Assembly (NCBI GenBank): GCA_913043145.1
Contig: CAJWLP010000010.1
Coordinates: 1-42,201, forward strand
DNA length: 42,201 bases
Direction: 5' to 3'
DNA from: an uncultured Bacteroidota bacterium
GTDB lineage: Bacteria; Bacteroidota; Bacteroidia; NS11-12g; UBA9320
Position 1 is the stretch's first letter. The number at the start of each line of letters is the position of its first letter. Shown in pieces: positions 7,765 to 16,357 of the stretch. The position numbers and the translations under genes are program-made. Under the pieces are notes generated by a model. That model was not told where the DNA came from. It saw only the letters and a list, made by a program, of their open reading frames with translations, and did no database searches.

Positions 7765-10700
7765 ATGATAAATTCTCTTGTAAACGGAATACAGAAATTA
7801 TTTGGCAACAAGGCTGATAAAGATGTCAAGGGTTTAGAACCTTTTGTTGGTAAAATAAATACAGAATTTAGTAAGCTTCAAGGCTTGTCCAATGATGAGC
7901 TTAGAGAAAAAACTACCTCTTTTAAAAAACAAGTAAACGACTATTTGTCAGAAATTGATAAAAAAATAGCTGACTTAAAGTCTGAGATAAATAATACTTC
8001 TGTTCATGAAATTGATAAAAGAGAGGATGCCTACGAACAAATTGATAGTTTGGAAGAAGAAAGAGATGAAAAACTAGAAGAAGTTCTTATCCAAATACTC
8101 CCCGAAGCCTTTGCAGTAGTCAAAGAAACAGCTAGAAGATTTACAGAAAATGATATAATAACAGCCAGTGCTACAGAATATGATCGAGATTTAGCTGCAA
8201 TAAAACCTCACATAAACATAAAAAATGATGAGGTTGTTTATGATACCACTTGGGATGCTGCAGGGCAAGAAGTATCCTGGAATATGATACACTATGATGT
8301 ACAACTCATAGGTGGTGTTGTACTACATCAAGGAAAAATTGCAGAGATGCAAACTGGTGAAGGCAAAACATTAGTATCTACTCTCCCAGCCTATCTTAAT
8401 GCACTTGGACAACGTGGAGTTCACATCGTTACAGTTAATGACTATCTCGCAAGAAGAGATACCGAGTGGAATGCTCCAATATTTCAATTCCATGGTCTTA
8501 AAGTTGATTGTTTAGATTACTACAGACCTCATTCCCCTGAGAGGAAAGAAGCTTATTTAGCTGATATTACTTATGGAACAAACAATGAGTTTGGATTTGA
8601 TTACTTAAGAGACAACATGGCTCACAGTCCAGATGAGCAAGTTCAGCAGAAACATCATTTTGCTATGATTGATGAGGTAGATTCAGTACTTATTGACGAT
8701 GCAAGGACACCACTCATCATTAGTGGTCCCACACCTAAGGGTGATATTCATGAATTTAATGAGTTAAAACCAAAGATTCAAAAAGTAGTTGATGCTCAAA
8801 AACGATACTTAAATACAGCCTTATCTGATGCTAAAAAATTGATAAAAGATGGAAAAACAAATGAAAAAGAAGGTGGTCTCCTACTCTATAGAAACTATCG
8901 AGGTTTTCCAAAAAATAAACCATTGATTAAGTTTTTAGGTGAACAAGGAATTAAGGCTATTATGACTAAATCTGAAAACTATTACCTCCAGGATCAACAA
9001 AAGGAAATGCACATTGTTGATGAGGAATTATATTTTACGATAGATGAAAAAAATAATCAAGTAGAGCTAACTGATAAAGGGATCGATTTAATTTCAGAAA
9101 ATAGTGGAGACAAAGATTTCTTTATACTTCCAGATGTTGGATCATCAATTGCTGAATTAGAAAAATCAGCACTTTCAGATAAAGAAAAGCAACAGAAAAA
9201 AGATGAACTCATGAGGGATTTTTCTGTAAAATCTGAACGTGTTCATAGCATTAATCAACTCTTAAAAGCATATGCAATGTTTGAAAAAGATGTTGAGTAT
9301 ATCATCCAAGATGGTAAGGTTAAAATAGTCGATGAGCAAACTGGACGTGTGATGGATGGTCGAAGATACTCAGATGGTCTTCATCAAGCAATCGAGGCTA
9401 AAGAGAATGTTAAAGTTGAAGCAGCTACACAAACTTTTGCTACAATAACTCTTCAAAATTTTTTCAGAATGTATCACAAATTAAGTGGTATGACTGGAAC
9501 AGCAGAAACTGAAGCTGGGGAACTATGGGAGATATACAAACTAGATGTTGTAGTTATTCCAACAAACAGACCTATTGCACGTGATGATCGAGAAGATTTA
9601 GTCTATAAAACTGTTAGAGAAAAATTTAATGCTGTAGCTGAGGAAATTGTCTCCCTTCAGAAAGAAGGTAGGCCTGTTCTTGTAGGTACTACTTCTGTTG
9701 AAATATCTGAGCTCTTGAGTAGAATGTTGAACATGCGAAAAATTAAACACAATGTGCTTAATGCTAAACAACACCAAAGAGAAGCTGATATTGTAGCAGA
9801 AGCTGGGCAACCAGGATCAGTAACTCTAGCTACAAATATGGCTGGTCGTGGCACGGACATTAAACTAGGTAAAGGAGTAAAAGATGCAGGTGGTTTAGCC
9901 ATAATTGGTACAGAAAGACATGACAGCAGACGTGTTGACAGACAATTAAGAGGTAGAGCAGGAAGACAGGGTGATCCAGGTTCATCACAATTTTTTGTTT
10001 CACTTGAAGATAATTTAATGCGTCTATTTGGTTCTGATAGAGTTTCCAAAGTGATGGATCGTTTTGGATACGAAGAAGGAGAAGTTATTCAACACTCCAT
10101 GATATCTAAAACAATAGAACGTTCACAAAAAAAGGTTGAACAAAATAACTTCGGTATTCGTAAAAGATTGCTTGAATATGATGATGTAATGAATAAACAA
10201 CGAGTGGTTATATATACTCGTAGAAAAAATGCTCTGTATGGGGATAGGTTATCGTTAGATATTAACAATGCTCTATATGATTGGGTAGAGGAAAATGTAA
10301 ATGAGTACAAAGATTTAAATGACTATCATGGTCTTAAATCAGAAACATTAAGACATCTTGCATTTGATCTGCAGATAAATGAGGATGATTTCAATGAAAC
10401 CAAACCCAATGTTCTTACTCAAAATATATTTGATCAACTATTGAACGCTTATGATCGAAAGAACCAGTCTATAAAAGAACGAGCACTTGTTGTATTTAAT
10501 AAAATAAATAATGAAAGAGGCGAAGAAGTTAAAAATATATTAGTTCCATTTTCTGATGGAAAAAAATCACTGAATGTATCAATAAATCTTCAAAAAGCCA
10601 TTGAAACAAATGGAGGCGAAATAATTAATGCATTTGAAAGATATGTTGCATTAGCAAGCATTGATGAAAATTGGAAAGATCATCTTCGCGAATTAGACGA

Positions 10701-11082
10701 TCTCAAACAATCTGCTAATAATGCCTCTATTGAACAAAAAGATCCTTTACTTATTTATAAGTTGGAATCATTTAACCTTTTTCAGAGTATGATAAGTAGT
10801 TTAAATGCTGAAATCACGTCTATCTTGTTTAAAGGAGATATTGCTACACAAGATTCAAAAGATGTGAGAGAGGCAAAGGAAATAAAGCGACCAGAAAATC
10901 GTTCACTAAAGACCAGTAGAGCTTCTGAAGCTATTGTTAATCAGAATAATGGACAGAAAGATCAAGATAAGCAAAAAGAGACCCCAGTACCAGTTAGAGG
11001 TGAACAAAAAGTCGGTAGAAATGATAATTGTCCTTGTGGAAGTGGTAAGAAGTATAAAAAGTGCCATGGTAAAAATAGTTAA
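7765..11082 (+). CDS. secA: Preprotein translocase ATPase SecA
   Basis: A 1,105-residue SecA, about 200 residues longer than the E. coli protein, as is usual in Bacteroidota. The ATPase drives unfolded preproteins through SecYEG. Seen: Walker A MQTGEGKT (residues 195-202), Walker B DEVD (303-306), IVDEQTGRVMDGRRYSDG in nucleotide-binding domain 1, MAGRGTDIKLG and the arginine-finger region QLRGRAGRQGDPG of domain 2, and the C-terminal SecB/phospholipid-binding zinc site C1089-x-C1091...C1100-H1101. Part of the extra length is a charged, coiled insertion in the first 100 residues; another lies between about 320 and 480. The end of the gene overlaps the SPOR-domain gene by 17 bases. Confidence 0.98.
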   Translation: MINSLVNGIQKLFGNKADKDVKGLEPFVGKINTEFSKLQGLSNDELREKTTSFKKQVNDYLSEIDKKIADLKSEINNTSVHEIDKREDAYEQIDSLEEERDEKLEEVLIQILPEAFAVVKETARRFTENDIITASATEYDRDLAAIKPHINIKNDEVVYDTTWDAAGQEVSWNMIHYDVQLIGGVVLHQGKIAEMQTGEGKTLVSTLPAYLNALGQRGVHIVTVNDYLARRDTEWNAPIFQFHGLKVDCLDYYRPHSPERKEAYLADITYGTNNEFGFDYLRDNMAHSPDEQVQQKHHFAMIDEVDSVLIDDARTPLIISGPTPKGDIHEFNELKPKIQKVVDAQKRYLNTALSDAKKLIKDGKTNEKEGGLLLYRNYRGFPKNKPLIKFLGEQGIKAIMTKSENYYLQDQQKEMHIVDEELYFTIDEKNNQVELTDKGIDLISENSGDKDFFILPDVGSSIAELEKSALSDKEKQQKKDELMRDFSVKSERVHSINQLLKAYAMFEKDVEYIIQDGKVKIVDEQTGRVMDGRRYSDGLHQAIEAKENVKVEAATQTFATITLQNFFRMYHKLSGMTGTAETEAGELWEIYKLDVVVIPTNRPIARDDREDLVYKTVREKFNAVAEEIVSLQKEGRPVLVGTTSVEISELLSRMLNMRKIKHNVLNAKQHQREADIVAEAGQPGSVTLATNMAGRGTDIKLGKGVKDAGGLAIIGTERHDSRRVDRQLRGRAGRQGDPGSSQFFVSLEDNLMRLFGSDRVSKVMDRFGYEEGEVIQHSMISKTIERSQKKVEQNNFGIRKRLLEYDDVMNKQRVVIYTRRKNALYGDRLSLDINNALYDWVEENVNEYKDLNDYHGLKSETLRHLAFDLQINEDDFNETKPNVLTQNIFDQLLNAYDRKNQSIKERALVVFNKINNERGEEVKNILVPFSDGKKSLNVSINLQKAIETNGGEIINAFERYVALASIDENWKDHLRELDDLKQSANNASIEQKDPLLIYKLESFNLFQSMISSLNAEITSILFKGDIATQDSKDVREAKEIKRPENRSLKTSRASEAIVNQNNGQKDQDKQKETPVPVRGEQKVGRNDNCPCGSGKKYKKCHGKNS

Positions 11083-11473
11083 GTACCTAGCTTCTTTAGT
11101 TTTTTGCTTGTTTATGAATTTATCTTATGGGCAAGTCACTATAGTAAATAATCTAAAGATAGATCAACAACTAATCATTAAAAATGCCTCTGTTGACACA
11201 ACAAAGATATCTGGCTTCAGAATCCAACTTGCTTTTAATACAGATCGATCGTTTGTTGAAAATATCAAAATAAAATATACAAACTATTACCCTGAAAGTA
11301 AAGAAACATATACTATATATCAGCAACCTTATTGGAAATTAAGAGTTGGGAATTTCTACAGAGAAATAGATGCCTTAGCCACACTAAAGCAAATAAGAGA
11401 GTTTTTCCCTAATGCCTTTATTGTACCTGATAATATTAAACGTCCTTTAATTGAAAAAATCAAAAAAGGTTAA
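11066..11473 (+). CDS. Exported SPOR-domain protein
   Basis: A 135-residue protein. I chose the ATG at 11066, inside the last codons of secA in another frame, because it gives a clean signal peptide (MVKIVKYLASLVFCLFMNLSYGQ) that an upstream start would bury. The rest is essentially one SPOR domain: GFRIQLAFNTDRSFVENIK, then YQQPYWKLRVGNFYREIDAL and REFFPNAFIVPD, with the usual 'WKLRVGNF' strand and 'A..L..I...FP.AFIV' end. SPOR domains bind denuded glycan strands of peptidoglycan, so a periplasmic septum- or wall-associated role is likely. The overlap suggests translational coupling with secA. Confidence 0.85.
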   Translation: MVKIVKYLASLVFCLFMNLSYGQVTIVNNLKIDQQLIIKNASVDTTKISGFRIQLAFNTDRSFVENIKIKYTNYYPESKETYTIYQQPYWKLRVGNFYREIDALATLKQIREFFPNAFIVPDNIKRPLIEKIKKG

Positions 11474-11526
11474 TTGTCGCTTTATATTTATAGCTTTGTT
11501 TCGTATCATTTACACATATTAATTTA

Positions 11527-12501
11527 ATGAGTAATACCATAATAATTAATTCAAAATCAGAAATTGGTGCTGGAACAAGCGGAGCTAGTTTAGGAGTCGA
11601 TGCTCTTAAATTCACTGCTATTAATAATAATAATAATTTTTTTTCGAAACACCCTTCAATTGATATTATTAATGAAAATCACTTAATTATAAATCAAGAC
11701 TCATTAGAATATGACAATTCAAAACGCCTGCAATCAATGTCACGATTATATGATGATTTTTGTTTGAAATTAGATGATGTTTACAAGGCTGGTAATTTCC
11801 CTATAGTCCTTGCTGGAGACCATTCATCAGCTGGAGGTACCATTGCAGGAATAAAAAATGCCTTTCCTCACAAAAGATTGGGTGTTATCTGGGTAGATGC
11901 TCATGCAGACCTACATTCTCCTTATACATCTCCTTCGGGCAATATTCATGGCATGCCGCTGGCGGTATCACTTGGAATTGATAATTATGATTGTAAAAGA
12001 AATGAAATTTCAGATGAAACAGTTGAATCATGGAATGCTCTTAAAAATAATGCTAGTATCTATCCTAAAATTTTAACTGATGATGTTGTGATTATTGGAT
12101 TAAGAGATACTGAAAAAGAAGAAGATTATATTATCAATAATCATAATATTAAAACAATTAAGGTAGAACAAGTAAGAAAGGACGGTGCAATTCAATCAGC
12201 AAATGATGCACTTAATCATTTAGAAAACTGCGATATAATATATGTTTCATTTGATGTAGATAGTATGGATTGTAAACTAGTATCGCATGGAACAGGAACA
12301 CCAGTAGAAAATGGATTTTCTGAAAAAGAGACAACCGAATTATTAACTGAACTCTGCAAAAGTCATAAGTTATGCTGTTTTGAAATAACAGAAATAAATC
12401 CTTTACTCGATGAAAAGACTAACACTATGTCAGAGACCGCACTTAGAATCCTAGAAAAAGTAACACACACCATTGAATCAAAATTTCATGACGCACTATG
12501 A
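11527..12501 (+). CDS. Arginase/agmatinase (ureohydrolase) family protein
   Basis: A 324-residue ureohydrolase. All manganese ligands are visible: GDHS (H99), DAHADLH (D124, H126, D128) and SFDVDSMD (D243, D245). The glycine loop is HGTGTP instead of the usual APGTGTP, and the MDCKLVS segment replaces the common DP motif; as I recall, similar variants occur in Bacteroidota enzymes. Arginase (arginine to ornithine plus urea) is the most likely activity. Agmatinase or formiminoglutamase cannot be excluded from motifs alone. The stop overlaps the ATG of comB by four bases (ATGA), so both are co-translated. An (AAT)n tract followed by eight T lies in codons 33-40. Confidence 0.85.
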   Translation: MSNTIIINSKSEIGAGTSGASLGVDALKFTAINNNNNFFSKHPSIDIINENHLIINQDSLEYDNSKRLQSMSRLYDDFCLKLDDVYKAGNFPIVLAGDHSSAGGTIAGIKNAFPHKRLGVIWVDAHADLHSPYTSPSGNIHGMPLAVSLGIDNYDCKRNEISDETVESWNALKNNASIYPKILTDDVVIIGLRDTEKEEDYIINNHNIKTIKVEQVRKDGAIQSANDALNHLENCDIIYVSFDVDSMDCKLVSHGTGTPVENGFSEKETTELLTELCKSHKLCCFEITEINPLLDEKTNTMSETALRILEKVTHTIESKFHDAL

Positions 12502-13196
12502 GAATTGAAACCATTTTATCCCCCCTACTCTTCAAAAATATAGATTCAATTGAGAAAAAAATAGTCGTTGTAATCGATATACTTCGTGCTTCATCTACAA
12601 TTACTACAATTATAGATCATGGTGCCGAAGCTTTAATAGCTGTTGTTGATGAAGCCAATGCATCAAAATATAAGAACAAGGATTATTTAATTGGCGGAGA
12701 AAGAAATGGTGAAACAATATCTGGTTTTGATTTTGGCAATTCTCCTTTTCACTACAAAAAAAATCTAGTTAAGGATAAAACTATTGTACTTACAACGACT
12801 AATGGAACAAGATGCGTTGAAATGTCTTCAAATGCTAGCGATGTTATTATTGGTTCATTTTTAAACCTATCAGCTGTAGCTAATTATTTAAAAAATAAAA
12901 ACAAAGATGTTGTATTATTTTGTGCCGGTTGGAAAAATAAGGTAAATCTAGAAGATAGCCTTTTCGCTGGAGCATTAGCAAAGAAATTAACAAATACACA
13001 CCTAGATGACTCAACATTACTTTGTATGGATGCCTTTGAAATGTCTGGTAAAGATTTATTTAAAACACTTCAAAAGTCAAATCACTTTCAAAGATTAGAA
13101 AAAAAAGGAGTCATTAAGGATATTGAATACTGCTGTAAGTTAGACACTACCAATATTGTGCCCATTCTTAAAGATGGTTTAATAGTTAGGGGTTAA
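12498..13196 (+). CDS. comB: 2-phosphosulfolactate phosphatase family protein (ComB)
   Basis: A 232-residue protein with the ComB signatures: VVVIDILRASSTITTII near the start, GGERNG and FDFGNSP around residues 67-82, TTTNGTR (about residues 98-104), and FCAGWKNKVNLEDSLFAGAL (about residues 141-160). ComB removes phosphate from 2-phosphosulfolactate, a step in coenzyme M synthesis in archaea. Coenzyme M is not expected here and no ComA-like gene is in the window, so the role in this organism is open; sulfolactate or other sulfonate metabolism is a possibility. It overlaps the arginase gene by 4 bases and converges on rpiB with only 2 bases between. Confidence 0.9.
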   Translation: MRIETILSPLLFKNIDSIEKKIVVVIDILRASSTITTIIDHGAEALIAVVDEANASKYKNKDYLIGGERNGETISGFDFGNSPFHYKKNLVKDKTIVLTTTNGTRCVEMSSNASDVIIGSFLNLSAVANYLKNKNKDVVLFCAGWKNKVNLEDSLFAGALAKKLTNTHLDDSTLLCMDAFEMSGKDLFKTLQKSNHFQRLEKKGVIKDIEYCCKLDTTNIVPILKDGLIVRG

Positions 13197-13198
13197 AA

Positions 13199-13633
13199 CT
13201 AACAAGGAATTTTATCCACTCTTCTCTGATGTCTGCCACCTTCAAATTCCTCATTGATATACGTATCTATTATTTGAATGGCATCTGAAAGATCAAGAAA
13301 TCGTGCAGGAATACATATAATATTGGCATTGTTATGTTGTTTTATTAATGCTGCCACTTCATTATTCCAAGCTAATCCAGCTCGTATTCCCTGGTGCTTA
13401 TTAGCTGTCATACAAACACCATTAGCACTACCACAGATTAAAATACCAAACGTTGATGCTTTATTTTCAACATCATTTGCTACTGGATGAACAAAATCAG
13501 GATAATCAACAGAACCTTCCTGATCTGTACCGTGATTTATAAAATCAAAATTTTGCTTGTAATGATCAATAATATGTTTTTTTAAAGAAGTGCCAGCGTG
13601 ATCGTTTCCAATAGAGACTTTAATTTTATTCAT
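13199..13633 (-). CDS. rpiB: Ribose-5-phosphate isomerase B
   Basis: A 144-residue RpiB/LacAB-family protein that interconverts ribose-5-phosphate and ribulose-5-phosphate. Seen are the N-terminal phosphate-site motif GNDHAG (D11, H12), the ICGSANGVCMTANKH loop with the catalytic C67 and the anion hole, the stretch RAGLAWNNEVAALIKQHNNANI (with its NNAN motif), and the basic C-terminal end EGGRHQRRVDKI. Length is normal. It is the last gene of the fabG-tatC-rpiB minus-strand run, 12 bases behind tatC. Confidence 0.95.
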   Translation of the reverse strand: MNKIKVSIGNDHAGTSLKKHIIDHYKQNFDFINHGTDQEGSVDYPDFVHPVANDVENKASTFGILICGSANGVCMTANKHQGIRAGLAWNNEVAALIKQHNNANIICIPARFLDLSDAIQIIDTYINEEFEGGRHQRRVDKIPC

Positions 13634-13645
13634 TTTTTAAGGGGG

Positions 13646-14479
13646 TTATGGTGTTTCAATGGGTACTTTAGGTGATACCTTTCGAGCTATAAAAATTCCA
13701 ATTTCGTATAAAATAAGAATCGGAAAAGTTAAAATAATTTGGCTCATCACATCAGGAGGAGTAATAATTGCTGAAATAATTAGAATTACAATTATTGCAA
13801 TTCGTCTATATCTTTTCATGGTTTCTGCAGTAAGTAATCCAATCTTAGATAAAAAATAAACAACTATAGGTAGCTCAAATATTATACCAGCACCAAGAGT
13901 TAAAAGGCTGATGAAATTGATAACTGAACTCACCTTGAAATTTCGTTCTATACTATCACTAAGACTATAATTTGCTAAAAAATTAACAGATATTGGTGAA
14001 AGTATATAATAGCCAAAGAGTACTCCAGCAAAGAATAAAAGGGATGAAAAACCAATAACTAGTGATGAATATTTTTTTTCAGAGTTTTTTAATGCTGGCT
14101 TTATAAAACGATAAATTTCATACAAAAGATATGGCATTGCAATAATTAAACCTCCAATAATCGCAATCATAAAATGCTGATAAAATTGCTCTTGTATGTC
14201 CAATGCTTGAAGTTTAAAACCCATAACTTCAATGCATATTCTGTCAGTATCATATATAAAGTGACTTAGATCGCACAACGTTCGATAAGTCCAGAAGTCA
14301 TTTTTGGTCGATCCCAATAGAATGGAATCAAAAATATACTTACCATTGATAAAGGAAAAAACTGCACCTAAGACAATAGCTATTATTCCCCGAATTAGAT
14401 GCCAACGAAGAGCTTCTAAATGCTCTAAGAAAGTCATTTGATCTTCGAATTCGTCTACATCAATTTGATCCAATGGCAT
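13646..14479 (-). CDS. tatC: Sec-independent protein translocase subunit TatC
   Basis: A 277-residue integral membrane protein. TatC recognises twin-arginine signal peptides and forms the export receptor with TatB or TatA. The family signature MTFLEHLEALRWHLIRG (about residues 15-31) precedes the first TM helix. Five further hydrophobic helices follow, with the conserved MPYLLYEIYRFIKPAL region (about residues 125-140) and the YRRIAIIVILIISAIITPPDVMSQ-type ending. There is a longer first periplasmic loop (about residues 55-90) than in E. coli. No tatA is in the window. It lies between the fabG-type gene (15 bases upstream) and rpiB. Confidence 0.96.
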   Translation of the reverse strand: MPLDQIDVDEFEDQMTFLEHLEALRWHLIRGIIAIVLGAVFSFINGKYIFDSILLGSTKNDFWTYRTLCDLSHFIYDTDRICIEVMGFKLQALDIQEQFYQHFMIAIIGGLIIAMPYLLYEIYRFIKPALKNSEKKYSSLVIGFSSLLFFAGVLFGYYILSPISVNFLANYSLSDSIERNFKVSSVINFISLLTLGAGIIFELPIVVYFLSKIGLLTAETMKRYRRIAIIVILIISAIITPPDVMSQIILTFPILILYEIGIFIARKVSPKVPIETP

Positions 14480-14494
14480 AATTTTATTTGTAGT

Positions 14495-15244
14495 TTACAC
14501 TAACATTCCACCACAAACACTTAGGACTTGACCAGTAACATAAGTTGACATATCACTACCTAAATAAATACAAGCATTTGCGACATCATCGGGATGACCA
14601 CCTCTTTTTAGGGGAATACCATCCGTCCATTTTTTTAATGCATCATCACCCAACTCTGCAGTCATTTCTGTCTCAATAAAACCAGGTGCTATCACATTAC
14701 ATCTAACACTCCTACTACCCAGCTCTTTGGCAATCGATTTACTGAATCCAACAATACCTGCTTTTGATGCAGCATAGTTACTTTGCCCTGCATTACCCAT
14801 CACACCAACAACACTACTCATATTAATGATACTTCCCTGTTTTTGCTTGAGAAATGTCCTTAGACTTGCCTTGGTTAAATTGAAAACAGATTTTAAATTG
14901 ACATTCATGATCTCATCCCATTGTTCTTCTGACATACGCATTAAAAGATTATCTCTAGTTATTCCAGCGTTATTAATTAGAATATCTATCTTCCCAAATT
15001 CATCAACTACTGAATCAACAAGTGCTTGTGATGATTCAAAATCTGCAGCATTACTCTGAAATCCTTTTACTTTAACGTTATATTTTGAGGACAACTCTGA
15101 CTCCAAAGCATTGGCTTTTTCAACGGATTTAGCAAAACTAAAAGCTATGTTACATCCATTTTCGGCATATTTTTCTGCAATTGCTTTTCCAATTCCCCTG
15201 CTTGCTCCTGTAATTAATGCTGTTTTATCTACTAGTAATTTCAT
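14495..15244 (-). CDS. fabG: 3-oxoacyl-ACP reductase (FabG-type SDR)
   Basis: A 249-residue short-chain dehydrogenase with NADPH loop GASRGIG (residues 13-19), NNAG (91-94) and the catalytic set S144, Y157, K161 (NMSSVVG and YAASK). The ADFESSQALVD and LLMRMSEEQWDE segments and the end PDDVANACIYLGSD...VTGQVLSVCGGM match FabG, which reduces 3-oxoacyl-ACP in fatty acid elongation. The sequence fits FabG well, though general SDR roles are hard to exclude, and no other fatty-acid gene is adjacent. It is the first gene of a run with tatC and rpiB. Its promoter region carries a perfect inverted repeat at 15260-15282. Confidence 0.9.
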   Translation of the reverse strand: MKLLVDKTALITGASRGIGKAIAEKYAENGCNIAFSFAKSVEKANALESELSSKYNVKVKGFQSNAADFESSQALVDSVVDEFGKIDILINNAGITRDNLLMRMSEEQWDEIMNVNLKSVFNLTKASLRTFLKQKQGSIINMSSVVGVMGNAGQSNYAASKAGIVGFSKSIAKELGSRSVRCNVIAPGFIETEMTAELGDDALKKWTDGIPLKRGGHPDDVANACIYLGSDMSTYVTGQVLSVCGGMLV

Positions 15245-15259
15245 GGTTTAATTTGGTTT

Positions 15260-15282
15260 TAGGCAAATGTATAATTTGCCTA
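15260..15282. promoter_or_regulatory. Perfect 9-bp inverted repeat over the fabG promoter (putative operator)
   Basis: TAGGCAAAT at 15260-15268 and ATTTGCCTA at 15274-15282 are exact reverse complements separated by 5 bases. The left arm and spacer include the minus-strand -7 box TACATTTG (15264-15271). A site here would lie between about -25 and the transcription start of fabG, the classical position for a dimeric repressor. The regulator is unknown. A hairpin role is less likely, since most of it would lie upstream of the transcript start. Confidence 0.45.
15264..15271 (-). promoter_or_regulatory. -7 promoter box TACATTTG for fabG-tatC-rpiB
   Basis: The minus strand reads TACATTTG, a full match to TAnnTTTG, 19 bases before the fabG ATG at 15244. 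A TTG lies 23 bases further upstream (15295-15297), at the far end of the accepted spacing. Confidence 0.45.
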
Positions 15283-15355
15283 GCTATTTACTAACAATAT
15301 TCAATCTTATCTCAGGTAATAGAAAACTTAAACCTTAAAATTACGTTTTTAAAGT

Positions 15356-15817
15356 GTGTCCTATTATAGCCTTAAAACAGAACAAAAGTTACCAATTTCT
15401 ATGCATGAAGCATGGGATTTCTTTTCATCACCTAAAAACTTGAGTAAAATCACCCCAAAGCATATGGGTTTTACAATCACTAATAAACCGTCAGAGACAA
15501 TGTTTGAAGGGCAAATTATTACCTACAAAGTCAGTCCATTATTTGGTATTAAAATTAATTGGATGACCGAAATAACCACCGTGAAAAACCATGAATATTT
15601 TATTGACGAACAACGATTCGGCCCTTATTCATTGTGGCATCACAGACACCATTTTTCAGAAATTGAAGGAGGAGTAAAAATGACTGACGAAGTAAACTAC
15701 AAACTACCATTCGGAATCATAGGTAGTATTGCTCATCGTATATTTATTAAAAATAAGCTTAAATCTATTTTTGAATATCGAGAAAAAGTCCTAATTGACA
15801 TTTTTGGACAATTCTAA
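15356..15817 (+). CDS. SRPBCC-family ligand-binding protein
   Basis: A 153-residue single-domain protein. The start YSLKTEQKLPISMHEAWDFF followed by SSPKNLSKITPKHMGFTI (about residues 25-42) is the usual opening of Bacteroidota SRPBCC proteins of the START-like 'coenzyme Q-binding/polyketide cyclase' group. The motif FGPYSLWHHRHHF (about residues 86-98) and the closing IFEYREKVL are also typical. The fold has a hydrophobic pocket; no substrate is known. The start codon is GTG, chosen because it places the conserved first strand at the N-terminus. It converges on cdd with only 2 bases between the stops. Confidence 0.75.
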   Translation: MSYYSLKTEQKLPISMHEAWDFFSSPKNLSKITPKHMGFTITNKPSETMFEGQIITYKVSPLFGIKINWMTEITTVKNHEYFIDEQRFGPYSLWHHRHHFSEIEGGVKMTDEVNYKLPFGIIGSIAHRIFIKNKLKSIFEYREKVLIDIFGQF

Positions 15818-15819
15818 GT

Positions 15820-16290
15820 TTACTTTTTATTTAGTTCAAAATGAAAAGGTAAGAATTGACTGACATCACTTGCACAAAACACTTCTTCTCCTCCATCCCA
15901 CATGTAAACCTTAATAGGTGATTTTTGCCTTACTTGGATGTCTGAAATTACTTGAAGACAACCTGCACATGGAACTAAAACTCTAGGAACCTCGTACTTG
16001 TTTGACTCTGCATAAATTGCAATTTCCTTAACCTTATTGTCTTCTAAATTCTTAGAACTTTCAAACAAAGCAACACGTTCAGCACAAAGGCCAGATGGAA
16101 ATGAGGCATTTTCTTGATTACTACCTAAACCGATGTGTCCATTTTCATGAAGCACTGAACATCCAACATAAAATTCAGAAAAAGGTGCATACGAACTATC
16201 CTTTGCTTGTTTTGCTTGTTTTAATAAGGCTATCTTATTTGAATCTAGAGAGTCAAAAGATAATTCCTCAATCCTTACTAATTTTTCCAT
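15820..16290 (-). CDS. cdd: Cytidine deaminase
   Basis: A 156-residue homotetramer-type cytidine deaminase (cytidine or deoxycytidine to uridine plus ammonia; pyrimidine salvage). The zinc site is complete: C69-A-E71 in GLCAERVALF and P-C108-A-G-C111 in PCAGCLQ. The substrate-binding YAPFSEFYVGC and ENASFPSGLC stretches precede the first cysteine, as expected. Length is slightly above the 130-140 residues of the short type because of the N-terminus. The gene diverges from the saccharopine-dehydrogenase-like gene at 16383. Confidence 0.94.
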   Translation of the reverse strand: MEKLVRIEELSFDSLDSNKIALLKQAKQAKDSSYAPFSEFYVGCSVLHENGHIGLGSNQENASFPSGLCAERVALFESSKNLEDNKVKEIAIYAESNKYEVPRVLVPCAGCLQVISDIQVRQKSPIKVYMWDGGEEVFCASDVSQFLPFHFELNKK

Positions 16291-16357
16291 AATTAACCAA
16301 TTTTAGTCGCAATATCCACATATTTTGATTAGTAGATTAATAATCTGAAAAAAAATG

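Noticed and set aside
9657-10310. Long open frames on the minus strand within secA
   Set aside because: They have no recognisable domains and mirror the codon pattern of secA; they are shadows.
10934-11065. An N-terminal extension of the SPOR-domain gene inside secA
   Set aside because: It would place 44 residues read out of frame from secA before a clear signal peptide. The ATG at 11066 is the natural start.
11495-11527. A promoter for arginase (TTTG, 21 bases, TAATTTAA)
   Set aside because: The would-be -7 box overlaps the ATG itself, so the transcript would start inside the gene, and the box has a mismatch.
16334-16346. Palindrome AGATTA-A-TAATCT between cdd and the saccharopine-dehydrogenase-like gene
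   Set aside because: It is only 6 bp per arm, mostly A and T, and not placed on a -7 box. Such palindromes are expected by chance in this AT-rich DNA.
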